From positions 2,891,001-2,955,000 of the forward strand of contig NZ_CP150277.1 in NCBI RefSeq assembly GCF_037977385.1: a DNA stretch of 64,000 bases, read 5' to 3'. Position 1 is the first letter of the stretch, and each line of letters begins with the position of its first letter. The notes beneath the pieces were generated by a model, which saw only the letters and a program-made list of their open reading frames with translations, had not been told where the DNA came from and searched no databases. The translations under genes were made by a program, and so were the position numbers. Of the stretch, positions 17,975 through 26,168 are shown piece after piece. Source of the DNA: Terribacillus sp. FSL K6-0262 (GTDB taxonomy: Bacteria; Bacillota; Bacilli; Bacillales; Amphibacillaceae).

Positions 17975-18877
17975 ATGGATACACGCATAAAGGAGGCAAT
18001 CTCATACTTAAGGCATACAAACGAAATTATGGAATTAAAGAAGGGCTTTTCTTATGATCAGAAGTATGTAATCGGTCGGAAATATCTTTTAAGATTATTT
18101 TCCATAGAAGAAGCAGCTGAAAGGGAGGCAGAATTTTTAACTCTGAACAGGCTTTGCGAGCTATCAGAATGCGTCCCGAAAGGATTGGAATTTGGATATG
18201 TAAAGGACCTCCGGAAAGCTTATATGGTTCTGTCCTATCTGCCAGGGATCGATGCAGAGGCTGGGTTAAGCAAGCTGACGAAAGAAGAACAATATGCCGC
18301 AGGAGTGTCGGCAGGAAGTGAACTAAAGAAGCTCCATGCATTATCCGCCCCATTACACCAGCCACCTTGGTATGACGTAAAATCGAATAAAATTAAAAAT
18401 TATATGCTGGAGTTTGGAAAATTAAATCTGGACCAAAACATAATGGACATCCTTCAAATGTATATCGAAACCAACCTTCATCTTATGAAAGACAGGCCGA
18501 ATATGTTTCAGCATGATGATTTTCATCCCTCCAATCTCTTAATACATAATAAAAGCTTCTCAGGGATAATTGATTTTCAGAGGATGGACTGGGGGGACCC
18601 GATACATGATCTGCAAAAGCTGGGCTTCTTTTCAAAGCGAGTGAGTACAGAGTTTACAAATGGTATATTGGATGGTTATCATGACGGACAGCTTATACAA
18701 GATTCATTCTGGGAACTATATTCTTTTTATAGTGCAACCCACATCGTATCAGCACTGGTATGGGGAAAGAAAAGGAGCCAAAGCCACTTTGATCTGCTTC
18801 TTGCTTATTCACTTGATGTCCTGAAAGATCATGATTACTTTAGCAGCATAATTCCTGAATGGTATAGCAGGAAGTGA
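17975..18877 (+). CDS. Aminoglycoside phosphotransferase (APH) family kinase
   Basis: Protein kinase-like small-molecule kinase of 300 residues. The catalytic loop is HDDFHPSN (His180, Asp182, Asn187) and the metal-binding motif is IIDFQRMDWGDP. Both match the APH/ChoK fold, so it should be an active phosphotransferase, unlike YsxE in this window. The N-lobe lysine lies around KYLLRLFSIEEAAEREAEF. The natural substrate is unknown; resistance to aminoglycosides or another antibiotic is possible but not shown. AGGGAG precedes the ATG. The 188 bp downstream show no gene. Confidence 0.88.
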   Translation: MDTRIKEAISYLRHTNEIMELKKGFSYDQKYVIGRKYLLRLFSIEEAAEREAEFLTLNRLCELSECVPKGLEFGYVKDLRKAYMVLSYLPGIDAEAGLSKLTKEEQYAAGVSAGSELKKLHALSAPLHQPPWYDVKSNKIKNYMLEFGKLNLDQNIMDILQMYIETNLHLMKDRPNMFQHDDFHPSNLLIHNKSFSGIIDFQRMDWGDPIHDLQKLGFFSKRVSTEFTNGILDGYHDGQLIQDSFWELYSFYSATHIVSALVWGKKRSQSHFDLLLAYSLDVLKDHDYFSSIIPEWYSRK

Positions 18878-19065
18878 GTTGTGATAAAGAGCTGCAATTA
18901 AGCACCTTTTTAAATAGACTGAGCGATATTTATAATCTCGTACCCTTGCTGAAGCCTGAATGAAGGGGGGACCCTCATCTCCCCAGTACGATCGATTTTT
19001 TGTTTTTAATAGGTATAGGAATGGTGCTGACAGCAGTAGAGAAGAAAACTAAGGGAGGATAAACG

Positions 19066-19392
19066 ATGACTGGTAAAGAGAAAAGAGCACAAGCACCGTA
19101 TTATGCAGTCATATTCACATCCCAAAGAACGGAAGGCGACAATGGATATGGACATATGGCACAAGTGATGGAAGATCTCGCATCGAAGCAAAAGGGCTTT
19201 TTAGGAATGGAGAGTGCACGGGATAGCGGGTTGGGAATAACGGTTTCGTATTGGGAATCGCTGCATGATATCAAGAGCTGGAAGGAAAACGCAGCCCATG
19301 TGGCGGCACAAGAAAAGGGGAAAGCGATATGGTATAAAAATTATAATGTCCGAATTTGTAAGGTGGAAAGAGAGTATTCTTTTGAGATGTAA
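19066..19392 (+). CDS. Antibiotic biosynthesis monooxygenase (ABM) domain protein, YqjZ-like
   Basis: Small protein of 108 residues with the dimeric alpha/beta-barrel ABM fold. Diagnostic stretches are YYAVIFTSQRT, GFLGMESARDS, VSYWESLHDIKSWK and WYKNYNVRICKVEREY, closely like the YqjZ group of Bacillus. Related proteins include haem-degrading and quinone-forming monooxygenases, but many members have no known reaction. AGGGAGGATAAACG provides the ribosome-binding site. It is monocistronic, ending near the bidirectional hairpin at 19478. Confidence 0.88.
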   Translation: MTGKEKRAQAPYYAVIFTSQRTEGDNGYGHMAQVMEDLASKQKGFLGMESARDSGLGITVSYWESLHDIKSWKENAAHVAAQEKGKAIWYKNYNVRICKVEREYSFEM

Positions 19393-19477
19393 TGCCTGAG
19401 TCAGAGGGAGATCAAAGACATAAAATATATCATAAGCACCAGAGTGCATGACTGCCCTCTCCTTATGGCTATTAGAG

Positions 19478-19503
19478 AAAAAAAGCCCCAGGGGGCTTTT
19501 TTA
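19478..19503. terminator. Bidirectional terminator
   Basis: A tract, AGCCCC/GGGGCT short stem, T tract. It lies between the rightward ABM gene and the leftward lipoprotein gene, with its right edge in the lipoprotein stop codon. Confidence 0.8.
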
Positions 19504-19992
19504 CTGTACTGTAACTGTAAATTCGACTGGCTCGGTTGTCAAATAGTCTGCAGATGTTACATCTCCAAGGATTAGTTTGATTTCTTTAACGGATGCTGGA
19601 TCGATTGTTTTTCCGCCTAGGATATCGCCACTGATATCCCCATCTGTCATGACCATATTGGCATCTACTTGCATATCGCCAATAACGGCGGAATCCATGT
19701 CTGGATAAAAACTCACTGCGTCAGAATTGGTGTTTTCTACGTTGATACCAACTTGAATTTTATCTTCAAGAATTTTGATATCACCTAGACCGACCTTTAA
19801 TCCGGCAGCAGTCATGGATTGATCAGATACGTCGATTTTCTTGGAAGTATCCTCGGATTCAGTTGTTTTCTCTTTTTCAGATGATTCAGCTTTAGCTGAG
19901 TCAGATCCTGTATATACATTTTCGGCAGAACCACAAGCTGCAAGAGCTAGCGTCAGTGCCAAAAGTAGACTAAGACCTAGTAACTTTCTCAA
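19501..19992 (-). CDS. Putative lipoprotein, unknown function
   Basis: Predicted lipoprotein of 163 residues. The signal peptide ends in lipobox LAAC (Cys20), followed by a Ser/Glu/Lys-rich linker to about residue 55. The C-terminal domain appears beta-rich (VGLGDIKILEDKIQVGINVENTNS, then DYLTTEPVEFTVTV), reminiscent of DUF4352-type extracellular immunoglobulin-like domains, but I do not recognise a specific family. It lies 28 bp downstream of the DUF4064 gene and is probably in the same operon. Confidence 0.8.
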   Translation of the reverse strand: MRKLLGLSLLLALTLALAACGSAENVYTGSDSAKAESSEKEKTTESEDTSKKIDVSDQSMTAAGLKVGLGDIKILEDKIQVGINVENTNSDAVSFYPDMDSAVIGDMQVDANMVMTDGDISGDILGGKTIDPASVKEIKLILGDVTSADYLTTEPVEFTVTVQ

Positions 19993-20020
19993 ATTATAAA
20001 CCCATTTTGTATGTATGGTT

Positions 20021-20368
20021 TTAAGCGGCTTGCTTTACGTTTTTGTTCTTTCTGAATACGCCCATTAAACCTGCGATAGCGATTAATACGGCAGAAATTA
20101 AATAGAAGAAAGAGATGCTGATTAGTCCTCCGACTGCCGAGATTAAAAGTAAAATACCGCCAAATTTTGGTTTTGATTTAACGACGATTGAACCAATGAT
20201 AGCAAGAGTTGAGAATAAGAAGGCAAACCATCCCAACCCGGTAAGTGAACTTGTACCGGTTTCGCTAAAAGCAGCATCGACGCTGCCGATAAATAAAGCG
20301 AAAATTGCCCCGAAGAACCCTAGTATACCTCCGATTAGGCCTAATACGAATTCTGTAGTTCTGCTCAT
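20021..20368 (-). CDS. DUF4064 family membrane protein
   Basis: Protein of 115 residues with three to four transmembrane helices and Gly/Ile-rich faces (FVLGLIGGILGFFGAIFALF, GGILLLISAVGGLIS). This is the pattern of DUF4064 proteins, which often sit beside lipoprotein genes in Bacillaceae. The start is placed at the ATG preceded by AAAGGAG; an upstream extension to 20443 has no ribosome-binding site. First gene of a two-gene operon with the lipoprotein. Function unknown. Confidence 0.82.
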   Translation of the reverse strand: MSRTTEFVLGLIGGILGFFGAIFALFIGSVDAAFSETGTSSLTGLGWFAFLFSTLAIIGSIVVKSKPKFGGILLLISAVGGLISISFFYLISAVLIAIAGLMGVFRKNKNVKQAA

Positions 20369-20845
20369 AAAGTTACTCCTTTCTTTGATAGTGAGTAAGT
20401 TAATATAACTAATCAAATGGAAGGAATATAGATCTATATTCATGAAAAGGAATAAAATAAATAGTTATATAAACTTACCAAAATGCATTATATACCATTA
20501 ATAGATAAAACGCACTATATATATTATAAATTTGTATATTTATCTTTTTGTGGAATGTATGGAACGCAATATGTTTAAGTCACTATCGAGAATGACCTTT
20601 GCAGCATACATTCAGATTCTAAGTAAGGCTCCATAAGAAAAGTTAGCAGCATGATTAGCGCAAGGGAATACATCTTGGATTGGATGAAGAAAGAGCGTTG
20701 GTCAGAAAAGAGGGAAAGTAATTGGTTAAGTTTGACGAAGCTAATTTAGGTGGTGGGGAAGTGATACCTAATATGCAAATCCATTCAAAAGTGGTACTTG
20801 CTAATATCTTAGCAACGTTAGTTCCGTCACTTCTCCGTCAAACAA
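20369..20845. other. Intergenic stretch without a supported gene
   Basis: About 480 bp, very AT-rich at 20440-20550. Two short frames exist, 20651-20749 and a TTG-started frame near 20721-20896, but neither resembles a known protein and the second runs across the gerE promoter, so they are not called. Confidence 0.6.
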
Positions 20846-20862
20846 TCGCGAACAATTCGCGA
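20846..20862. promoter_or_regulatory. Palindrome upstream of gerE
   Basis: TCGCGAACAATTCGCGA: perfect 7-bp arms around CAA, 9 bp before the sigma-K -35 element. No known regulator site matches by eye. Confidence 0.45.
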
Positions 20863-20870
20863 AATCCGTT

Positions 20871-20899
20871 CACCCTCCGGCGTCGGTTTACATAAGCTA
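20871..20899 (+). promoter_or_regulatory. Sigma-K promoter of gerE
   Basis: CACC (20871-20874), 16-bp spacer, CATAAGCTA (20891-20899). The -10 matches the sigma-K consensus CATAnnnTA exactly and the -35 matches mACm. gerE is a known sigma-K-dependent mother-cell gene in B. subtilis. Confidence 0.85.
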
Positions 20900-20958
20900 C
20901 ATGGACTAAATAAATACCTGACGCAGCAACCCTGAAGAGAGCAAGGAGGGGTTAACTT

Positions 20959-21183
20959 TTGAAGGATAATGACTACAGGCCAAAACAATTACTCACCAAA
21001 CGAGAAAAAGAAGTCTTTGAACTATTGGTTCAGGATAAGACAACCAAGGAAATCGCCCAAGAGCTGTTTATCTCAGAAAAAACAGTACGTAACCACATAT
21101 CTAATACGATGCAGAAACTGGGAGTAAAGGGACGGTCTCAGGCTGTAGTGGAGCTCCTTCGCATGGGGGAACTGAAGCTCTGA
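20959..21183 (+). CDS. gerE: Spore coat transcriptional regulator GerE
   Basis: LuxR-type helix-turn-helix protein of 74 residues, the usual GerE length, with no receiver domain. The DNA-binding core (LLTKREKEVFELLVQDKTTK, then ISEKTVRNHISNTMQKLGVK) is close to B. subtilis GerE as I recall it. It acts in the mother cell during late sporulation, activating or repressing sigma-K-dependent coat genes. TTG start with AAGGAGGGG 7 bases upstream. The sigma-K promoter is 60 bp upstream. In B. subtilis it lies between ysmA and ysmB; here accessory genes flank it on both sides. Confidence 0.96.
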   Translation: MKDNDYRPKQLLTKREKEVFELLVQDKTTKEIAQELFISEKTVRNHISNTMQKLGVKGRSQAVVELLRMGELKL

Positions 21184-21261
21184 CAGGCATGGGCTCTGCC
21201 TGTCGACTGACATAGCTGTCTGTATGCATATAGAGAACAATGGTCTGCTGAGCAGCTAATT

Positions 21262-21290
21262 AAAACCGACTGTAATGGTCGGTTTTTGTT
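21262..21290 (+). terminator. Terminator of gerE
   Basis: AAAACCGAC/GTCGGTTTT, 7-nt loop, then TTTG. A second hairpin without a T tract (GACAGGCA/TGCCTGTC) directly follows the gerE stop near 21182-21204. Confidence 0.8.
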
Positions 21291-21407
21291 TGGTGTGATA
21301 TGGTGTTTGTATGCTCTGCAGTATCATGGCTAGACAAAAATCCAGAACACGCTATTGAAAAATGAGCAGGTTTTGCTGTAACTGGGGTAACGCAATGATC
21401 GTTACTC

Positions 21408-22376
21408 TTAAAATTCATGGACTTCTAATCGCATATTTTTGGTATCTATACGTATCTCTCCTCCAATAGGCAAGGTCATTATTGGCTGTGTATGACCGAA
21501 ATCCATATCATAAATAACGGGTATGTTTTTTAATTGCGGGTGTTTATCCAAAATAAAATGAAGCTGCTTTTCGGATACATTTGATTTCTTTTGAAAACGT
21601 CCTAACAAAAGTGCTTTTATGCTTTTGCTTGTTTGGAGCAAGGATGTTAAATCTCTAGCGAAAGTTTCAGGGGTAGTCAATTCATCGTCTTCTAAGAATA
21701 AGATACGTTCTTGGATATCGGGTATGTATTCGGTTCCTTGCAGCAGATTGAGAGTACAAAGGTTCCCTCCAATCAATGTTCCTGTTGTGCTTCCGCTTGC
21801 ATAAACCTTCCATTCCGTTTCCTCATACGTGCGATCATCCTGATCCAGGAACCAAACATCATCACTCCATTCATTCGAAGGCTGCAGTTCAAAGGATTGC
21901 CCTTCCATCAGGCATTTCTTGAAATAAGCTGTTTGGTATGCTTGTAACCCATCCATTTGGAAACTTGAAAAGTGCGGTCCGGAATATGTAATGAAATTGC
22001 ATTTTGCACTTATGGCATTTGCAAGTGCTGTAATATCACTAAATCCACATAATATTTTGGGATTTTCCGTTAGTAATGCATAATCTACATATGGCAATAA
22101 CTCATTGCTATTGAATCCGCCAATTGCCGTTAGAATTGCTTTCACATTCTTGTCAGCAAAGGCTTCGTGCAAATCCTCCAAGCGTTGTTCAATGGAAGAA
22201 GAATCTTGTAAGTCACACACTTCGACATTTTTACCGAATGTGACATGAAAGCCTAAAGCTTGAAGCCGTTTGGCTGCTGTTTGAATGCCGTTCCCAGACA
22301 AGATTCTTAGAGAGCGGCTGGGTGCAATGATTCGGATTTCGTCACCTTTTTTTAGTTTGTTGGGAATGATCATCAT
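21408..22376 (-). CDS. S66 family peptidase (LD-carboxypeptidase/MccF-like)
   Basis: Serine peptidase of 322 residues. The nucleophile elbow is CGFSD (Ser113), preceded by TAIGGFNSNELL, and the catalytic His lies in DFGHTQP near the C terminus; the acidic member is in the LFLEDDE region. The family includes murein tetrapeptide LD-carboxypeptidases (LdcA) and the microcin C self-immunity enzyme MccF. The family placement is secure; whether it recycles peptidoglycan or inactivates peptide-nucleotides is not decided. Monocistronic and leftward, with GTGAGGATG before the ATG. Confidence 0.9.
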   Translation of the reverse strand: MMIIPNKLKKGDEIRIIAPSRSLRILSGNGIQTAAKRLQALGFHVTFGKNVEVCDLQDSSSIEQRLEDLHEAFADKNVKAILTAIGGFNSNELLPYVDYALLTENPKILCGFSDITALANAISAKCNFITYSGPHFSSFQMDGLQAYQTAYFKKCLMEGQSFELQPSNEWSDDVWFLDQDDRTYEETEWKVYASGSTTGTLIGGNLCTLNLLQGTEYIPDIQERILFLEDDELTTPETFARDLTSLLQTSKSIKALLLGRFQKKSNVSEKQLHFILDKHPQLKNIPVIYDMDFGHTQPIMTLPIGGEIRIDTKNMRLEVHEF

Positions 22377-22459
22377 CTACATCCTCACTTTTAAATTTAT
22401 CCAATTATACACAAGCAGAGAAACGCTTAAAAGCAAATGAAATAGAGATGCTCAATTTT

Positions 22460-22488
22460 AAACACTTGTATTTTTACAGGTGTTTTTT
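22460..22488 (+). terminator. Orphan rightward terminator
   Basis: AAACACTTGTA/TACAGGTGTTT with one G-U, TTTT loop, then TTTT on the plus strand. No rightward gene precedes it; the upstream S66 gene runs the other way. Confidence 0.65.
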
Positions 22489-22552
22489 GATCTAAAGAAG
22501 AAAAGAGCATGGAGATTCTTTAAAAAATGCTTCAAAAGGTACGGGGTGCAGT

Positions 22553-22994
22553 ATGAAATTGCTCACCAGCGACAGAATACTTAGCCTATCTTGTTTTTAC
22601 ATGACGTGCAAGATAAAGCAGGCAGCGAGCAAGACACACTTGCTCCTGCTAAAAAGATTTTCGAATTGGATCCATGTAAGAAAGCTGCCAAGAGCTTCTT
22701 GGCAAATGGATAGCGCTGGTTCTATGTTATGCTGGAGGGGGTTTTTAATTTCGTTATTTACCATGGTGTCATACTATTTTATCCAGACAGGAAAACAGGC
22801 ACCAATCAAAAAGTAAATCTGATAAAGATGGCGATGTTTCCTTATATACTTCGATGATGATGGTGGATTCCGAAAATGATGGCGGCCATAAGCGATATCA
22901 TGATACAGATCTAAGCTCCCAATCCTATGATGCTGGTCCGAGCAGTCCTTCCTATGATGGCGGGGGTTCCGATGGCGGAGGCGGCGGAGAATAA
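22553..22994 (+). pseudogene. Frameshifted small membrane protein with Gly/Tyr-Asp tail
   Basis: Two overlapping frames look like halves of one gene. Frame A (22553-22816) ends with a hydrophobic helix, FLISLFTMVSYYFIQTGK, then a stop. Frame B, open from 22749 to the TAA at 22992-22994, continues with KSDKDGDVSLYTSMMMVDS and a tail of SYDAGPSSPSYDGGGSDGGGGGE. A single membrane helix followed by a Lys/Asp-rich linker and a YDxG/Gly-rich C terminus is a layout seen in small Bacillaceae proteins. Neither frame alone has a convincing start and ribosome-binding site that would give the whole product. A one-base error near 22800 would also explain it. Function unknown. Confidence 0.5.
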
Positions 22995-23148
22995 ATGCGT
23001 ACTGTTTTCTTAGAACAGGCTTACAGGCCGTTTTTTTATAATGGCTGCAGGTGTTTTCTCTTTATTCGTCGAAACTGCACAAAGGATTGAACTGCAATAG
23101 GAGTAGTACATAATGCTGTTCGGTATAGGAATTAGAAGGAGGGAAACA

Positions 23149-23490
23149 GTGAATAAAAGCTGGATGGTCTTTCTTGCGAATGCATTTATAAGTGGTATTA
23201 TTGCATATTTCATTGCCGAATTTTTTGCTGCAGGTACGATAGCTGAGAATTACACCGGTCAAAAGTATGTAGCACCAGAGTTTTTTATAATCATGGTATT
23301 TTGGGCCATTAGTTTCGTATATGGAATGATAGCTTTACTTAAATTCCCTTCCAAGCCAAACCGTATACTTGCGATTGTTTTTATGTGGATATCCATACCG
23401 CTGGGAATAGCAATTGGAATGGGATTAGCTATAATAGCAAATGAATCCAGTGTGGCACAAACTATTCAAGAAGTTTTGGTTAATCTATAG
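23149..23490 (+). CDS. Membrane protein of unknown function
   Basis: Protein of 113 residues with three predicted transmembrane helices (about 5-25, 43-65 and 75-98) separated by short loops. I do not recognise the family. The GTG start at 23149 is chosen because GGAGGGAAACA lies immediately upstream; an upstream ATG at 23113 has no such site. The next gene begins 95 bp downstream with its own strong ribosome-binding site. Confidence 0.7.
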   Translation: MNKSWMVFLANAFISGIIAYFIAEFFAAGTIAENYTGQKYVAPEFFIIMVFWAISFVYGMIALLKFPSKPNRILAIVFMWISIPLGIAIGMGLAIIANESSVAQTIQEVLVNL

Positions 23491-23585
23491 CATACAAGTT
23501 TTTGAAAAACGGTTTAAATGCCTATTTATTAAAAGCAGGTATCCCTCCAATTCTGTCGAAACTGTACAGAAAAGGAGGGTTTTCC

Positions 23586-24032
23586 ATGGAAATTGTGAAA
23601 AGTCCGTCTGTCGCTCCTGTCATCGCGTCACTGCCTGCTTTGCAGCGGCAGCTTTACCAGGATGTCCGGGATGCTCTTGTTCAAGTCACGGAAGCGGGAG
23701 CGTATTATATGGCCGATGAAGATGATGTCATTGTCATGACGCCGATTGCCGAGAAGCATCATTTGACGCTTGCGGAAGTGGCTTCGCATTACAGCGATGT
23801 GGAATGCAGCATCGCGCAATTCCAGGCAGAACAGCTGGGAAGCTCTCCGCCGGAGGATTTTGAAAGGTGGGCGATGAAAAAGGGAAATACGATCGTCAGC
23901 AGATATGATGATGTGCAGAAATGCTTGGTGATCAGCATCAATGGATGCAGGGCCATTCCCTATCATGAATTGCCGCTATCATCCTTCTCGGAGTTATTTC
24001 GATCGTATACGCTCAGTCCTTTGTTTAAGTGA
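23586..24032 (+). CDS. Conserved-looking protein of unknown function
   Basis: Soluble acidic protein of 148 residues, not recognised. The N-terminal part appears helical (SLPALQRQLYQDVRDALVQV), followed by strands (AYYMADEDDVIVMTPIAEKH) and a C-terminal segment with SRYDDVQKCLVISINGCRAI. No membrane segment or signal. The ATG at 23586 is supported by AGGAGGG 6 bases upstream; the frame extends upstream to 23502 without a site. It ends at a strong terminator, so it is likely the last gene of a small transcript. Confidence 0.75.
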   Translation: MEIVKSPSVAPVIASLPALQRQLYQDVRDALVQVTEAGAYYMADEDDVIVMTPIAEKHHLTLAEVASHYSDVECSIAQFQAEQLGSSPPEDFERWAMKKGNTIVSRYDDVQKCLVISINGCRAIPYHELPLSSFSELFRSYTLSPLFK

Positions 24033-24049
24033 ATAGAGCTGGGGGAAGG

Positions 24050-24073
24050 CCGACTCGGGTGAGTCGGTTTTTT
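24050..24073 (+). terminator. Terminator
   Basis: CCGACTC/GAGTCGG perfect 7-bp stem with a GGGT loop followed by six T. Confidence 0.9.
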
Positions 24074-24186
24074 GTATGAAAAGGTTCGGTCAGGGCGAAA
24101 TACATGCAGTTGCGTGTTTTTAACGGTAAAATTGAGGATAGGATAAAGAAGTCAGAAATTGATCGACACCTTGTAGGGGGATGTAC

Positions 24187-25662
24187 ATGCATGATTATAT
24201 GATTACCAATCAATTTATTTTTCTCTTCGCGCTGCTGCTTGTTGTAAGTGTCGTGGTGACGAAGTTTTCGACGAGGCTTGGTGTCCCGGCGCTTGTCTTG
24301 TTCATCGCGGTCGGGATGATCGTCGGGAGCGATGGCTTTGGTCTTGTTTATTTCGATAATGCCCATTTGGCGGAGGCAATCGGTATTTTTGCCCTGATTG
24401 TCATTTTATTCGAAGGCGGTCTCCACGCGAATTGGCATTCGATGAAGCCGGCACTTGCCCCTGCCATGACGATGGCAACGATCGGTGTATTGCTGACAGC
24501 GGCCATCGTCGCTGTGGCGGCTCATTATATCTTCGATCTGACATGGCTGGAATCCGTCCTCATTGGATCGATCGTCGGATCGACGGATGCAGCGGCAGTG
24601 TTTTCTGTCCTCAAGGGACAGAATGTCAAAGAAAAGCTTGCCGCGACACTGGAAGCAGAATCCGGCACGAATGATCCGATGGCGATGTTCCTGACGATCA
24701 CCTGTATCGAGTTGATCAGCGGCCATGGTTCCAATGTGGTCAGCATGATCGGCAGCTTTATCTGGGAAATGGGAGCAGGTGCTGCGATGGGGCTGCTCAT
24801 TGGATATATCGCCGTGACGGCAATCAATCGGATCAACTTGGATACGAGCGGCCTTTACCCGTTGTTTGCGCTTGCTTTCGCTTTGATAAGTTATGGATTT
24901 ACGTCCATCATCCATGCTTCCGGATTATTGGCGGTATATGTGAGCGCGCTTTATATCGGGAATGCGGAAATTACATATCGCCGATCCATCATCCGCTTCA
25001 ATGAGGGCTTCGGCTGGCTCATGCAGATCTGCATGTTCGTTTTGTTGGGATTGTTTGTGTTTCCGACGCAATTATTCACACCCAGCCTCATGATCAAAGG
25101 CTTCCTGCTGTCGCTTGTTTTGATATTCCTGGCTCGTCCGCTGGCAACCTTCCTGTCATTGATTCGCTTCAAATACACAGCAAAAGAGAAGCTGTTCATC
25201 TCGTGGGCCGGGCTTAAAGGGGCCGTACCGATTGTACTTGCACTCTTTCCGCTCATCGCCGGAATCGAGAACAGCCAGCTCATCTTCAATGCTGTCTTCT
25301 TCGTCGTCCTGTTATCGACTGTATTGCAGGGCTCGACTGTCACACCGCTTGCGGCGAAGCTGAAATTGGTGGAGCCGCCGACCACGAATGAGATAGAAAC
25401 GCTTGAATTGATCAGCATGGGACGGAACAATCTCGAGATGGTAGAATATAAACCAACGGATTTGAATGAGATCACCGGCAAACGGCTGGAGGATCTCAAT
25501 TTCCCGGAGACGACATTGATCAATGCCATCCTGCGCAGCGGTGAGATCATCTCGCCGAATGGACAGACAGTCATCAAAGCTGGCGACACGCTGTATATCA
25601 TGGTCGCTTTGCCATATAAGAAACAACTCGCAAAATATTTACGCAGGAATAAACTAATATAA
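24187..25662 (+). CDS. K+/H+ antiporter, NhaP2-type CPA1 with TrkA-C domain
   Basis: Cation/proton antiporter of 491 residues. About 12 transmembrane helices make up residues 1-390, including LFEGGLHANW and GSTDAAAVFSVL, where the Asp is the exchange-site residue of CPA1 carriers. A cytosolic TrkA-C (RCK_C) domain follows near 405-491 (MVEYKPTDLNEITGKRLEDL). This arrangement is typical of NhaP2/CvrA-like potassium-proton antiporters used in pH and osmotic control. The ATG at 24187 is 6 bases after AGGGGG; the ATG at 24181 abuts that site. It ends 18 bp before ysmB. Confidence 0.92.
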   Translation: MHDYMITNQFIFLFALLLVVSVVVTKFSTRLGVPALVLFIAVGMIVGSDGFGLVYFDNAHLAEAIGIFALIVILFEGGLHANWHSMKPALAPAMTMATIGVLLTAAIVAVAAHYIFDLTWLESVLIGSIVGSTDAAAVFSVLKGQNVKEKLAATLEAESGTNDPMAMFLTITCIELISGHGSNVVSMIGSFIWEMGAGAAMGLLIGYIAVTAINRINLDTSGLYPLFALAFALISYGFTSIIHASGLLAVYVSALYIGNAEITYRRSIIRFNEGFGWLMQICMFVLLGLFVFPTQLFTPSLMIKGFLLSLVLIFLARPLATFLSLIRFKYTAKEKLFISWAGLKGAVPIVLALFPLIAGIENSQLIFNAVFFVVLLSTVLQGSTVTPLAAKLKLVEPPTTNEIETLELISMGRNNLEMVEYKPTDLNEITGKRLEDLNFPETTLINAILRSGEIISPNGQTVIKAGDTLYIMVALPYKKQLAKYLRRNKLI

Positions 25663-25680
25663 GCATAGCAGGAGGAATGT

Positions 25681-26166
25681 ATGGTGCACGACACACTGAC
25701 AGCGGAAAGAATTGCAGCAATCGAGAAGGAGCTGCGGCATATTTCTGCAATCATCAAGCAAAAAGGACGGGAGATCCTCCTGCAGTACCCGATTACTGCA
25801 CCGCAGTTCGTCGCGCTGCAATGGCTGGCGGACAAAGGGGATATGACGACCGGCGAGCTTTCCCAGACAATCAGGCTTGCCATCAGCACGACGACCGATA
25901 TCGTCGATCGCTTGGAAAAGAACGAGCTGGTAAAGCGGGTGCGTGATGAAAGGGATCGGCGTATCGTCCGGGTGCATATCCTTGAAAAGGGAGAGCAAAT
26001 CATCGCAGAAGTGATCAAAAAGCGTCAAGCATATCTGAAAAAGCTGCTGGAAACTTTTTCTCCTGAAGAGGCTGACCAGCTGCAGTTGCTCTTACATAAG
26101 TTACACGGTAAAATGAATGATTACGAACAGCTAGAGGCTGAAACAGAGAAGAAAAAGAGGAGATAA
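25681..26166 (+). CDS. ysmB: MarR family transcriptional regulator (YsmB-like)
   Basis: Winged-helix regulator of 161 residues. The DNA-binding region is PQFVALQWLADKGDMTTGEL then LAISTTTDIVDRLEKNELVK, and the wing carries RDERDRRIVRVHILEKG, the MarR signature. The dimerisation helices lie at both ends. Its position immediately before racE matches ysmB in B. subtilis. AGGAGG precedes the ATG. It is followed after 2 bp by racE, so the two are co-transcribed. Ligand and targets are unknown. Confidence 0.9.
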   Translation: MVHDTLTAERIAAIEKELRHISAIIKQKGREILLQYPITAPQFVALQWLADKGDMTTGELSQTIRLAISTTTDIVDRLEKNELVKRVRDERDRRIVRVHILEKGEQIIAEVIKKRQAYLKKLLETFSPEEADQLQLLLHKLHGKMNDYEQLEAETEKKKRR

Positions 26167-26168
26167 AC

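Noticed and set aside
20721..20896. TTG-started frame upstream of gerE
   Set aside because: It crosses the palindrome and ends in the sigma-K promoter; no recognisable protein.
24951..26018. 355-codon minus-strand frame across the antiporter and ysmB
   Set aside because: Ser-rich shadow translation that spans two real genes; no support.
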